Source: Letharia columbiana | Taxonomy: Eukaryota; Ascomycota; Lecanoromycetes; Lecanorales; Parmeliaceae | Length of the DNA: 64,000 nt | NCBI RefSeq assembly: GCF_014066305.1 | Contig: NW_023501069.1 | Span: 222,001 to 286,000 of the forward strand | Reading direction: 5' to 3' | In this document: positions 35,799 through 49,843 of the stretch, piece by piece | How the letters are laid out: every line of letters begins with the position of its first letter | How positions within the stretch are numbered: position 1 is the first letter of the stretch | Notes under the pieces: generated by a model | Seen by the model: the letters and a program-made list of their open reading frames with translations, nothing else | What the model was told of the DNA's origin: nothing | The model's database searches: none | Made by a program: the position numbers and the translations under genes

Positions 35799-38031
35799 CA
35801 AAATAATGGCAAAGGCGGGGCAGGAAATCCTGTGGTCTGCTTCGGCTCTCGATGCCGTCTGTTGGAAAGCGCTTCAGAGGACAAGTTATGATTGGTCTGC
35901 TCCAGCGCATAGACTAGCAATTCTGACCGATGGTCGACAAATCATGGTCATACTCAGCGTCTGGACTGCAGGATCATTATTGTTCAAGATGCCTTTTCAT
36001 GCAACCCAGGAGGACTTGTCACTGTAAGCCCACCATTCACGCCGCAGCCTCATCGGCTGGCTATCTGGTCTTCCCAGCCTACGGAACTAAGGGCTGAAGA
36101 TCTTTGGCCGCAACGGCCGAATTTAGACAAGGGTAATTGCAGGCTTCTATCTGCCTTCCGAAGGAGGGGACCTCGTGCTCGACGCATGCTGCAATGCAAC
36201 ATCATCATTTGCTCTTCCACATGTGGGGCGGGGCGTCTTAATCCACGCCACCGTCAAGGGCAGAGAGATCGGGAAGCCTTCGCGAGGTCGGATCTGTGTG
36301 GCTGGAAGCCGTTGAACGTGGGGTCTTGGTCGGAAATAACCGTATCTGAAGGAAAAAACAATATATTGGAAAGTATATCAAGGCACATGACGACGACGAG
36401 ATTAGAAGCGGCAACGAGAAAGCTTTTACGGCCATAACAGAGAGATGCGAAGGATCATGGAAGAAGTGTCGTGGGATTTGGATTTTATATCGCCATTTGT
36501 AGCACGTTGTCGACTGCGGCAGCTACAATACTAGCGGAACCCAGCATTTCGGATGACCGTTTTCCTGGGGTTCTCCTAAGGCACACGACCGAGTCACCGA
36601 CCATCTAAGATCCTTGGCCTCGAAGAGTAAAGCTTGAGGCTATGCATGGACGCTATATCTGAGCCTCTTCTTGAATTGTTACCGGCGTGTTCTACTTCAA
36701 CGCAAAAGGTTCCTACAACATCGACCAAAATTATACACACATCCTTTTCTGGGACGGCAAATAATTTCGGCCTGCTGAACATGAGAGGGTCGAGGGGTCC
36801 TTGATTGCTTTACGTAATTGATAAGGAAGCGGAGATACAAGACTGTGTGCATCCTTGCCATTTTGCGAAGCCTGGGCAATTCCCGCCGAACAGTGAGTGG
36901 TTGGATCAAAGCGCCTGCATGAAACCACACAAGATCGAATTCGAACCGTCATCGACTCCTGCATATGAAGAGCAGCGAGGCTTTTCGCAATAACTTTTTA
37001 GATCTAGGCTTACGTGTCTCGCGTATCATATCTGTAGCAGGAAGTTCCATTGATTATCTGATGCTACGGCCATTGGGGGCCGAGCCTTGTCTGAAAGAGG
37101 ATGGAAGATGCGATGTCGAATACGAACAACGATAAATGTTATCGTCGCCAAGAGGTGGAGGCTGGAGAACATTCCAAGCATTGGTCCTTTGTTAGGCAAG
37201 GAGACAGGGGCGCAGGAGCCCAGGCTGTCACAAGGTCCGTTCCTTCTGGCAGCTTGGATCGCTGATATAACGACAATGACCTGAAAGACGTTGAACCGTG
37301 GGTGGCATTCGAGTTCGCTAACACGCCGCCGAAAGGACTGGACCTACAGAGAGGGAGTGTTTGGCAAGCAACGCAGCCTAAGCCGACCTGTCGACGGGCA
37401 TAAGCATCAGGGTTTTGAAAAGAAAAGCTGAGGAAAAGCTGGAGAAAAGCGACGAATGCAAAACTGTACTAGGACGGTGGATTTTGGTGCGCGTCCGCTT
37501 ACCTTAGGCTATGTTGAACACCGCACTACCTTAGCTCGTCAAATCCACAGGAAGAAAAGTACAAAAGCCGGCACCTCGATCAAGGCCAAGTTGCAATGGC
37601 ATAGACGATCTAAAAACTGTTCACTACACCTGATGATCAATCTACTAAACCATGTTGTCGTTTTCTAAGTTAGGGATGTCTATGATAGCACTCTATGATG
37701 TTGGCTTTTGAGTCTGCAATGACTCACATCACCACTACCGCCATAAAGCTTTGAGCTTTCATTTTGTGCAATTCTCCTCCAACTAATCCACGGACGCCTG
37801 CCTTAGCTGCTGTAGTGATGCCGGAAAATACAAATGAAATCTAATGAGGAGATGCCAGTCGAACGCCAGTCGGAGGAGGAACGGGCATGAGTCACCCTGA
37901 GGTGACGATTTGAAAGGTTGAAGTACTGTAAGTCGGTCTGAGTTGATGATAGTCGGCAAGCACCAGAAATTCGGTGAGATGTGTTATGACAAAGAGGCAC
38001 CTGCCGGAGCCGTCGTCGATAAGTGAGGCAA

Positions 38032-40588
<2,557 letters not shown>

Positions 40589-41468
40589 GTTGTCGGTTGT
40601 TTATTGATCCAGATACACCAGTCTCGTGTCTGTAAGAGAACAAGGATAGAAAGAGAGAATACCGAAACCAGGATAGGGGATTTGTTGATGGTGAGGGTGA
40701 GGACGAGATGTGGTGACAAGGATGAAAATTTCGTTACCGATGAAGTTGAAGCCAGGGCACGATTCAAAATTCTTTAGCGCCCTTCTGTTACCTAAGCAAT
40801 CTCACTAAGGTACCTTAGGTACCTTACTTCGTGCCAAGACAAAGACTCATCTACTCGAGTACGTGTGACGAAATAAATTGTCAGTTTGGGCAGGCTGCAG
40901 GTAAGAAGAGACTTGAGAGACGTGTTCCACGTTCACAATCCATTTTTATTGTAAATAAAAGCTAGCTTGTTTACCTAGTCATTGAAAGCTGCATGCGCTG
41001 TCAAAGATGTATGTGCGAAGCAAAATATCATCTCTCTACGGCTAGTCTAGGAGTTGCGTCTGGGGTCCTTTCCTTCCCCAAGATAGTAGAAAGCTCCTTG
41101 GCCATTCTCTACCTAAGAACAACCTCTGTGTCCACGGTCATGTAGCATTTACCCCCAAGCATTGCCCGACCTAAGGAAGTTCCAAACTTTCAGCATCTCT
41201 CCATACCTGTATGAGGAGGGGCGCCGGACGTCACGAACTAATACTCCACCACTCCGTAAACCACTTTCCCACAGGCACTTCCCTCCTTTACTGTCCATGT
41301 GAATACATGATCAGCCTCAGCTCCTCCAGGAAAGCCTCGATTATGCTTCGATTCTTGGAGTAAACTTTCTCTTGTGTCTATCTGGAATCTAGCATAATGC
41401 ACCTCCAGCACCATTTCTAAATTCTTCAAGTATTTGGAGTGTCTTTAGGTTGAGGCCCAACTCGTTTG
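40589..41468. other. Spacer between DBP2 and ISA2
   Basis: About 0.9 kb. It contains the perfect palindromic string AAGGTACCTT and a following GGTACC copy at 40804-40829, about 220 bp upstream of DBP2. No gene is supported. Confidence 0.5.
40804..40829. repeat. Double GGTACC palindromic element
   Basis: ACTAAGGTACCTTAGGTACC followed by TTAC; two overlapping GGTACC palindromes. Related strings occur at about 3293, 17329, 22241, 30846 and 45797. Confidence 0.7.
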
Positions 41469-42211
41469 TCAAGGCTTTATATCGAAACTTGTTCCACAGC
41501 CACAGCTGCTTGTAGCGGCTGGATTGCCCACTATCTTGAATTGGCTTCCAATCAGCTCCATAGTGAAGTCAACCTGACTCCCCTTCAGCAGCTCCAGACT
41601 TGGCTCGTCCATAACCACCTTTGCCCCCGAAAAATCGCTCGACTCGAATATTGTATCATCTTCGGGAGATATTGCAGATGTGTTGGTAAGAGACATAAGA
41701 TATTGAAAGCCGTGGCACCCGCCGGACTCGACTGTGACTCGTAAAGCAAGATTAGGATTGGAGTCCTTGGACATGATTTCTTTAAGACGCTGGAACCGTT
41801 ATTAGTAATTGTAGTGTGATGGGGTAACGAATAATGAAATGAACATACGTTTGCAGCACGTGCCGTGATATCTATGAGCATTTCATTACCGTATTCATCT
41901 TTTCGAGGATTTGCAGTGACTACTGCTGCTTTGGCAGCGGTCGAAGCGGAGAACATGCGCCGCTGTAATGGATGGCCCGGGCTCGCTGGGGCGGATTGAA
42001 GGAGAGGTCTGCGACGATGTGATATGGTGGAAGCATGATGCTTTTTCGTGACAGAAGATGGTAGGAGGAAATCGGGTATGGATGCGTAAGAATGTTGACT
42101 GGCTGATAAATGTCGTTGAGTATTTGCGTTAGATGTGCTTGCTGTTCTAGCAAATGCAAGCTCGTGCTTTGCTACCCAAACAAGCGGCCGCAAGAGCGTT
42201 CGAATTTCCAT
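41469..42211 (-). CDS. ISA2: Mitochondrial iron-sulfur cluster assembly protein Isa2
   Basis: Exons (minus strand) 41849-42211 and 41469-41789, 227 aa. The first about 105 residues are basic and Ser/Ala/His-rich, a mitochondrial presequence with linker (RRRPLLQSAP, RRMFSAST). The A-type scaffold domain follows: MLIDITARAANRLKEIMSKD, RVTVESGGCHGFQYLMSL, IFESSDFSGAKVVMDEPSLE, VDFTMELIGSQFKIVGNP and ATSSCGCGTSF. The three conserved Cys (CHG and CGC) that bind the cluster are present. Isa2 acts with Isa1 and Iba57 in [4Fe-4S] maturation in the matrix. The 59-bp intron joins ARAAN to RLKEI. The protein diverges from kynureninase. Confidence 0.92.
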
Positions 42212-42523
42212 TATTGTAGGTGCAGCAGTAGAAGATTATGCTGAAAAGAAATGTTTGGGTCAACGTAGGGACGTATTGATTATTGGCCACTGCGGGGCTA
42301 GCGATTCTGCCGACGCCAGCGGAGGTAACAAGCCAAACAAAAAGTACGGCAATCGAAGTGCAGAGACGGTTCAAAGAAGTCATATGTGAAACATAGACCT
42401 CGTACAACAGTATTTCGTGCTCATATTGTCAACGTTCGAGAAGGCTCTACCACTGCAATTGCCACTTCTTGCTGATAGCGCGCCTGAAGCTTCACCCCAC
42501 CTCGCCCACTTGTGGCTACAGCA
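42212..42523. promoter_or_regulatory. Shared divergent promoter, ISA2 / kynureninase
   Basis: A 312-bp interval between two divergent start codons. No reading frame is conserved here, so it presumably carries both promoters; individual sites were not recognised. Confidence 0.6.
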
Positions 42524-44182
42524 ATGTCTGCTACTCAACCAGCAAAACTAAACGGACGAGAACATGCAGTCCAGCTTGATGCCAAAGATCCTCTGAAAAG
42601 CTTTAGGGGAGAGTTTTTAATTCCAACCAAAATCGAATCTGGTATGAGTCTCCCTCTTTTGGAGCCAGCTCAATATACTCATTGACAGCTTCAAACAGTG
42701 ACGATGGCAACAGACCTTGCATTTATTTTTGCGGGAACTCGTTAGGACCTCAGCCCAAACGGACTTCCAAACGCATAGCCTCCCACCTCTCGGCGTGGGC
42801 AACGAAAGGGGTGCTCGGTCACTTCACAGAACATGAAGACTCTGACCTTCCCCCCTTCCTACATGCCGACGATGCAGCTGCAAAGCTTATGGCTCCTCTT
42901 GTGGGTGCGAATACCAGCGAAGTCGCTGTCATGGAGACGCTGACGGCCAATCTACACCTTCTGATGGCAAGCTTTTACCGGCCAAATCAAGAGAAATACA
43001 AAATCATCATTGAAGGAAAAGCATTCCCGAGTGATCATGTATGAAACGTTGGGCCTGCTCTTAAAGCATTTGTCGGCTATCTCTGACATGACTTCAGTAT
43101 GCTGTGGAGTCCCAAATCCGGCATCACAACTTTGACCCAAAGCAAGCCATGGTACTCATTGAACCGGAAGATCCCACAGCGGCAACTATATCCACCACCC
43201 ATGTTCTTTCCGTCATCGACAAGCATGCTTCCACCACAGCTCTAATTCTTCTACCTGGCATTCAATACTATACTGGCCAGTACCTCGACATCAAGGCAAT
43301 CACTGCCCACGCCCACAAACACGGTATAATCATAGGTTGGGATCTTGCTCATGCAGTGGGAAATGTAGATTTGCGGCTGACAGAGTGGGATGTTGATTTC
43401 GCAGCTTGGTGCAACTACAAATACGTCAATTCAGGTCCTGGGGCTATTGGTGGACTATTTGTAAATTCTAGACATGGACAGGTAGATGTCTCTGCAACGA
43501 AAAACGGCGCGGATGGCTTTCGAGACAGATTGTGCGGATGGTGGGGGGAGACAAGGCAATGCGATTTGCCATGGGTAGCGGTAGGTTATCCCTTTTTTTC
43601 CCCGGCTTCTCGGCCGCCAGTCTCTCAGATAGCTATGTTCTGCAAGGTCACTGATGTGCTCGTCTCTCAGATTTCATTCCGATTCCTGGCGCCGCTGGGT
43701 GGCAGGTCGGTAATCCCTCGGCTCTTGCTCTCACAGCTGTCATTGCTTCGCTTGAAATATTCGCCCTTACCGACATGGCCACCATCCGGGCTAAATCGAA
43801 GACCATGACTGCGTACCTCGAAGACCTCTTACTGCACCCGCCTTCGGCCAACAGCCACTACAAGAAACACTTGCCTTACCAAATCATTACGCCCTCGAAT
43901 CAAGAAGAGCGAGGCGCTCAACTAAGCGTCCGTCTAGAGCCAGGGCTACTTGAGGGTGTCATGAGGTTTCTAGAGGATGCTGGCGTCATCGTGGACGAAC
44001 GTAGGCCGGATGTGATCCGCGTTGCCCCAGCGCCGCTCTTCAACACCTTCAATGAAGTATGGGACTTTGTCACCATCTTCACATCGGCTTGTTCAGAGGC
44101 ACAAGCGGGTAGGGTCCATGGCAGTCAAGAAGCTGCAGCTTTAAAAGGGCGAGACCAGACGGGTTGGGCCGAAATCAAATAG
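42524..44182 (+). CDS. BNA5: Kynureninase with one apparent frameshift
   Basis: Exons 42524-42641, 42689-43038, 43098-43580 and 43671-44182, about 480 aa if the frame were intact. The PLP enzyme cleaves (3-hydroxy)kynurenine in the tryptophan to NAD pathway, in the cytosol. Seen: [76 protein letters not shown] and [20 protein letters not shown] with the PLP Lys. After LCGWWG the family sequence ([10 protein letters not shown], then [19 protein letters not shown]) continues only in the next frame: one G is missing from the G6 run at 43543-43548. All splice sites then fit. So the gene is either recently broken or carries a homopolymer sequencing error. No intron explains the shift. Confidence 0.88.
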
Positions 44183-46504
44183 ACAGGGTCTTGAAGCGAA
44201 TGTGCACCAAGAGTGACAGTTGCTACGGTCCAAAACGCCAAAGCAAGCAGAGATTACAAGGATGGACCAAAGTTGGTACTTTTTCGAACACCCTGCAAAG
44301 ATCGTCACTCAACAAGAAGTGCCAAATCGGTTGGGGTGAAAACTCTGCATGTGCATGGAAGAGGACCTATCAACAAATGAGACTGCAACTCTTGCTGGCT
44401 TGACTGGTTTGTTGCTTGTCGACAGTCAAGAAAGAGCGAGCCATAAGCGATGAGTATTACATTCTTCGACCACAGCTTATCGCTGTATATTGTAATATAT
44501 TTGTACATCATTGTCACAAGCAATAGGAACTGTATACCTGCTTGATGTCGTGTCCTATGCTGAAGGCTTGGTCCCGTTGTGCTGGCCCATCCCTCAAGCT
44601 AAGAGCGCTGGAGTTGTGGGTCGAGGACGACACGAGGCAATCAGCATGACTCCACCAAAGACTCGGAATTTTTCTATTCATTTTCGGAGCAAGCTTTTCT
44701 AATTTGGGACCACTTTGCGAGTTGCAACACCCGTTCCTGGACCTGAAGGTCCATAGTCGCCCTTCGAGCTGTCTCACTGTATGGGTTCTACCTCGAAAAA
44801 CTCGCGAAAGAATGGGGGTGAAGGCTGATAATGTCCTTTCGAGCTGTTTCAACGTTGGGGCTCTACTCCGGAATGGTCTTATTGTTCGGGTTTCTACCCT
44901 GGAATCTCCTTGGACGGAGGGAACGATGGAACCATACCGCTTTTGGCCAGGCTTCTTGGGACAGCAGAGCAAAAACTGGTGGTTATCTATGGTGGAGTAG
45001 TGCGATGTGAATGTGTGAGCCTTGATGGTGGACGGTTTCGCTCCAGACTGAGAGCATCGAGTATCCGTTTTGCTAGTAGGAGACTGCGAGATTCCGCGGT
45101 CGAGCTGAAAAGTATCAATCGTCAAAAGCTAAAGCAAGAGGAAGTTCCCCAGGATGGGAGGTCTCGTAGTTGCAACTGATGGTGCGATGATAGAATTGGT
45201 TTCGAGTGGATTGTGGATACAGATATGTGCGTGGTGGCGTATTGGCAGGAACACGTTTAGGTATCCGTACCCAGGACAGCTTTGAAAAGGATTGCTGTTG
45301 TTGTTGGCGGCAGATGTTCGCTGGGTGAGAGACGGGGCGAGACGGTGATGATTCGCAGAAGCGCGCTATCACGTGATTCTTGGCATTTGGAGAAGGGCTA
45401 CTTCTAGACTACACCAACCGGCGCCCCTCTTCCCTCCCAACCTTTTTCTGCCTTATTCTGCCTTACATCTTTGCTCGTCAACGTCTTCGCTATTATTGGG
45501 GGAGAGGCTTTTCTTTTCTTTGTACTCTCGCTTCGTCGACGTAGCTTAAACACTTGAAGAATGAATGGTAGAGCGTTTGTACCGCCCTGAGCAGCGGGCT
45601 TGCTTGTCGAATGTCGGCGTTGATCAGAAGCGGGAGGGTGAATTCGCGACATGGGGATAGAAATGTAATTACAAGTACAGCATAAAGTACGGTAGCTGTC
45701 AAAGATCAAAGTGGCATCCCTGTTGATGCAAAGCATAGATTACTCAATATTAACATGCCGGTCTTCTCTTCTTCCTTTTCTTTCTTCTATACATACAGGT
45801 ACCTACAAGCTGTTCCGAGGTCCCGAGCGTCGTTCTGGAAGCGCCCTGTTTTGAAGCTAACCGGGTTTTGAATCTGACTTCTTCCAATCACAATGGCGAG
45901 CGCCCTGATTCAATGCAAGCTCTTAGAATCTGCATGAGTAGCCTCAAAATGTACTCCAGTCTCCAGAGTCCAGACACCGAATCCTGTTTGATCTCTACGC
46001 GCTGACCCTCTTGGTACGAGGTAACTGTTGACTCTAAGAAGAATTCTCCACCCTCCTCCTCCTCCTCCTCCTCCTCCTCCTCCCCCCACCCCCCACCCGT
46101 TCCTGTTAATGACCCTGATTCCAGCCTCTTCTTCTTGCAATAATCTTCTAGGTTTCCTTTCTCCTGGGTCCTTGCATGTCTAACATCTCGCTTGAGATTC
46201 GTCATCTTAGCTGCATTTACTTTGGTGCGGCCACTTTTCGTTGCCGAAGCGCTCGTATTTCAAATTGATCCTCCGGACTTCCTTCCATGCAAATTGCCGA
46301 TCCTACGTGCCAAAGTACATAATAATCCATCTTCGACTTCATCTTGATCCATCCGTGCTTATAGCCTCCGGGTGCTTATATCCTCCGGGCGAAGGGACAG
46401 AGGTCCTCGCCGAAGACGCTTACACAACAAGTCTCGGAGGAATCAATCACTTACAGCAGCTCTCAACGAAGAGCTGACGCCGATCGGAGATTGTGTCGGC
46501 AGCA
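44183..46504. other. Spacer between kynureninase and NoxR
   Basis: About 2.3 kb. A 203-codon minus frame (44514-45125) has no recognisable domain. There are imperfect short direct repeats at 44760-44910, an AGGTACC element at 45797 and a CCT microsatellite (46052-46083). The part just upstream of 46505 is likely the NoxR promoter and leader. Confidence 0.45.
46052..46083. repeat. Microsatellite (CCT)n
   Basis: About ten uninterrupted CCT units followed by C-rich sequence, roughly 420 bp upstream of the NoxR start codon. Confidence 0.9.
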
Positions 46505-48398
46505 ATGTCACTGAAGCAGGTCAGACTAAACAATCCGTTGAATCGCACCTCAAATCTCACGTCATATCATCAATACAGGAAATCGAGACTTGGGTCGAGG
46601 CAATTGCTTTCTACGACAACAACGACTTTGACTCAGCGCTGAGGACCTTCGGCAACATCCCGGATACAGCAAAGATACTCTTCAACTGTGGGGTCATACA
46701 TGCTACGCTGGGCGAACACAAGAAAGCGGTCGGTATCTCAAGAGGCTGTGTGTATGAGTTGGCATGAGATCTGATGTGGTGATAGGTCCAATACTATCAA
46801 CGGGCGATCCATCGGGACAATTACCTTGCAATTGCGTACTTCCAACAAGGCGTTTCGAATTTCCTGATTGGTGATTTCGAGGAGGCAATGGCCAACTTCA
46901 ACGACGCGCTCCGCTTCTTGAGAGGAAACAGATTCATCAACTATGAGCAATTGGGCCTGAAGTTTAGACTGTACTCGTGCGAGGTACTGTTCAACAGGGG
47001 ACTATGCTCTATATACATACAAGAAAAAGAGGCTGGAATGGAAGATTTGCACATTGCAGCCAAAGAAAAGGAGAAACCGGATCATGATGTTATTGACGAA
47101 GCTATTGCGGAGGACGCTGAGGTGACTATTCAGCCAATCGATATGTTTAGCATTGGCTCATACTTGAAAGGGCTACACTGTCTTCTCCATTCCCGTCGGG
47201 GTAATATACCGGCCAAACGCTGCCAAAGTGAAAAATCTGAAGACTAAAGACTATCTGGGGAAGGCAAGATTAATAGCCGCGTCTGAGCAGGGCAATACTC
47301 TCGCTGGGTCAGCGAGTGCCGACACAAAAGCACAAGCAGCTGCAATAAACAGAAGCGTGGACGACCGTCCCCCAAACACCATATCTTACGGCGCCTCCCA
47401 CATGGTGAAGCCAAACCTATACAGCAGATCAAGACAGCAATCTGAACCACCAGTCCATCGCAACATGTTCCCACCCACACCACCACCAGAAAACGACCAA
47501 ATCCGTCCCGCTTTCATGGTAGCTTCAACATCTCCACCTAGCAACCCACTTTCTCAATCTCGAGCATCCACTCTCACCAATACCCCGCCCTCCAAGCCCG
47601 TCCGCCCCGAACCTCTCAACCTCGAAGCAATCACCCAAGAAAAGCCCCGCATAGGCACCACCCGCACCGCCTCCGAGCCTCGCGGCCCCTCCTCTCGCCG
47701 CCTACATATCCACCGCGAGCGCGACCACTCCGGGCGGCCTCGTTTGTTTGGGGAAACCACCCCTCACCGCCCGCATTCCTAACGGCGATGAAGCGGACCT
47801 CGACGAGTATCCCGAGGAGCTCTATTCAATGGACCCGCGCACCACCCGCCAGCACAGCTCCCCTCAAAAGCCTCGCTCTTCGCACCATTACTCCTCTGAT
47901 ACCGGTAGCCAACGGCAGCGGAGGAGCGGCCGCTCGAAAAGCAGGCAGAGGAGAGAGCATTACAGTATAGACGAAGAGCCATCTGAAGATCCCGGCACGG
48001 CATCTACGACGTCCTCGCTCGACGAATACGAAATCCTACATAACGCCGGTGGTGGGCTTTCTCGCCCTCGCGGCCAATCCAGCAGCAGAAGGGGCACCTC
48101 CCACTCAGGTCAATATGTCTACCGATTGAAGGACGTAAGAGTGAAAGTCCACTGCGGGGATGATGCGAGGTTCATAATGCTGACGCCTGATGTGGCGTTT
48201 GCCGCCTTCGTGGACAAAGTGAGGGAGAAGCTTCACCTGAAGGGTGGGTTCAAGTGCAAGATACAAGATGAGGGCGACTTGATCACTATGGGGGATGGAG
48301 ATGATTGGGACATGGCCATGTCGAGTGTGAGGAAGGAAGCGAGGGCGGAAGGGGTGGAGATGGGGAAGATGGAGGTGTGGGTTATCGACGTTGCATAG
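46505..48398 (+). CDS. noxR: NADPH oxidase regulator NoxR (p67phox-like)
   Basis: Proposed exons 46505-46519, 46579-46728, 46786-47121, 47171-47741 and 47794-48398, 558 aa. The first coding exon has only five codons (MSLKQ). Seen: a tetratricopeptide domain (EIETWVEAIAFYDNNDFDSA, ILFNCGVIHATLGEHKKA, VQYYQRAIHRDNYLAIAYFQ, FRLYSCEVLFNRGLCSIYIQ) that binds Rac and the oxidase; the activation segment GYTVFSIPVGVIYRPNAAKV; a long Pro/Ser-rich linker; and a C-terminal PB1 domain (YRLKDVRVKVHCGDDARFIM ... DGDDWDMAM). NoxR activates NoxA/NoxB for superoxide signalling in hyphal and sexual development. The fourth intron (47742-47793; GTTTGT donor, CTAAC branch) restores the frame; the alternative is a missing C at about 47760. 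Intron 2 starts GTCGGT. Confidence 0.9.
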
Positions 48399-48614
48399 TG
48401 GGAGGGAAGTCTAATGGATATAATAATGGTTGACATGGCGAGGCACTTGCGGATAGCCATGAGCATCTTCCTGTGTCTAGGCATTCTCTTCTCTCTAGCA
48501 TATTCCGTCTAGCATATATACCACAACAACCAGAATACTCAAGTCATTGGGGCATCTTCCACAACCTTAGTAGTAGCAGCACGCCAACCTCCATGGTCTC
48601 GAAGCATCCCTCTG

Positions 48615-49843
48615 TCAAGACTCTTTGGCCGTTCCTCCTCCATCTTGGGCCTTTCCATATACGCTCCTTTTCAATGTCGACGGAAAGGGTGGTGGCAGCC
48701 TCATGCTCAGCGAATGAAAATGATTGATGGGCCCATTCCCATGCCCCAGATCGAAACTCGTCTGTATACCTGCTTCGACGTAACGGACAGCCATTTCCAC
48801 CGCGTCTGGTATGTCGTTGGTCCGATCAGGAGATTTGGAGAGGGCGATGCCGGAGGCGATTGCTGCTATAACCGGGATTAGCCCGTCATTTGCAACCAAG
48901 ACGGGGCGTAAGTTGTTGTTTGAACGCCCAAAGCCACCTGCCAAGAGCAAGTAAATATGGCAAAGGCGGGAATACTTGCCCATGTCAATATGAAAGGTAA
49001 GGGAGCGCGCACTGCTGGATTTACAAATGTTGGGGCGAGCGCGAGTGCTTGCCAATGCACCAGGGGACGGACCTCTGGGAAAGCTTACATGCAAGGGAGC
49101 AGCCCGTGCCATGCGTGTTCCTGCTGGGCAGGTAATCCGTTTGGTAGATCGCTACCTCACGCCCATCATAGAGGACGTCCACGATAATGTGCCTGTCAGC
49201 CTCTTCTTTGGAAATGTGACCGTCCTTCGTGAGGGGTAAATGCCCGCCTTTCACCAAAACATAGCGGGGTCCGAGACTCTGAACGACCCTGGCGATATTG
49301 ACTATGTCGTCCAATGAATTGGTTTCAGGGGCTCCCAACCCGGCATTCTGGAGCAATAACCGAGCTTCGGGGATGTTTGGTGTCAGAATAGTGGTCAGCG
49401 GCAGGATGTTAGTTCGGAGATTGTGGACGGCTTCGTTTGGAAGCAGCTGAGCTCCACTTGTTGCGACCATGACAGGGTCAACGACAGTGATAAGTTCCCC
49501 ATGCTTTTTCAGAGCATTTGCCACTGCATCAACAGTCCTTGCGGAAGCTAGCATGCCAATCTTGATAACATCCACACCAATGTCAGTCATGCAGGCGTCT
49601 ATTTGCTTGATGACAAAGTCGGAGGGCACAAAGTGAATGTCAGAGACACCCTGAGTATTTTGAGCCGTCAGAGCGGTGGTTGCGGTCATGGCGTAGCAGC
49701 CATGAGCAGCAATCACTTTCTGGTCAGCTTCCAGTCCGCTGTACTTGCGTTAGCTATGAAGAGCACATTGCACAGAAGCTCAATACTGACGCTCCTCCAG
49801 AGCTGTCTGAGCCAGCAATGACAAGTATTCGTCTTCTGTCCAT
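48615..49843 (-). CDS. THI20: HMP/HMP-P kinase of thiamine synthesis, no TenA domain
   Basis: Exons (minus strand) 49791-49843, 49089-49738 and 48615-48865, 317 aa. It phosphorylates hydroxymethylpyrimidine (phosphate) for thiamine. Seen: ILVIAGSDSSGGAGLEADQK at the N-terminus (ribokinase fold), ALTAQNTQGVSDIHFVP, GVDVIKIGMLASARTVDAV, VVDPVMVATSGAQLLPNEAV, LTPNIPEARLLLQNAG, VLVKGGHLPL, and the anion-hole/catalytic NTHGTGCSL joined to ASAIASGIALSKS. The protein ends soon after the helix VEMAVRYVEAGIQTSFDLG with about 40 unrelated residues. The usual fungal Thi20 continues with a C-terminal TenA/thiaminase-II domain of about 220 aa, which is absent here. The 223-bp second intron is long. It converges on NoxR with 216 bp between stops. 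Confidence 0.88.

Larger units (their letters stand above)
33561..38031. other. Large gene-free region upstream of the zinc-finger gene
   Basis: Nearly 4.5 kb with no convincing gene on either strand. It includes a GATGAT-rich microsatellite (34696-34750), an A19 run (35780-35798) within an A-rich stretch, and scattered short frames without domain or codon support. It may combine the long 5' region of the zinc-finger gene with the 3' UTR of DBP2; an unrecognised non-coding RNA is possible but nothing specific supports it. Confidence 0.5.

Noticed and set aside
35500..35930. Lys-rich and Phe-rich frames on opposite strands
   Set aside because: Both are translations of an A-rich tract with an A19 run; no real protein.
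44514..45125. A 203-codon minus-strand open frame
   Set aside because: No domain, basic low-complexity composition created by short DNA repeats, no splice or neighbour support. Left inside the spacer.
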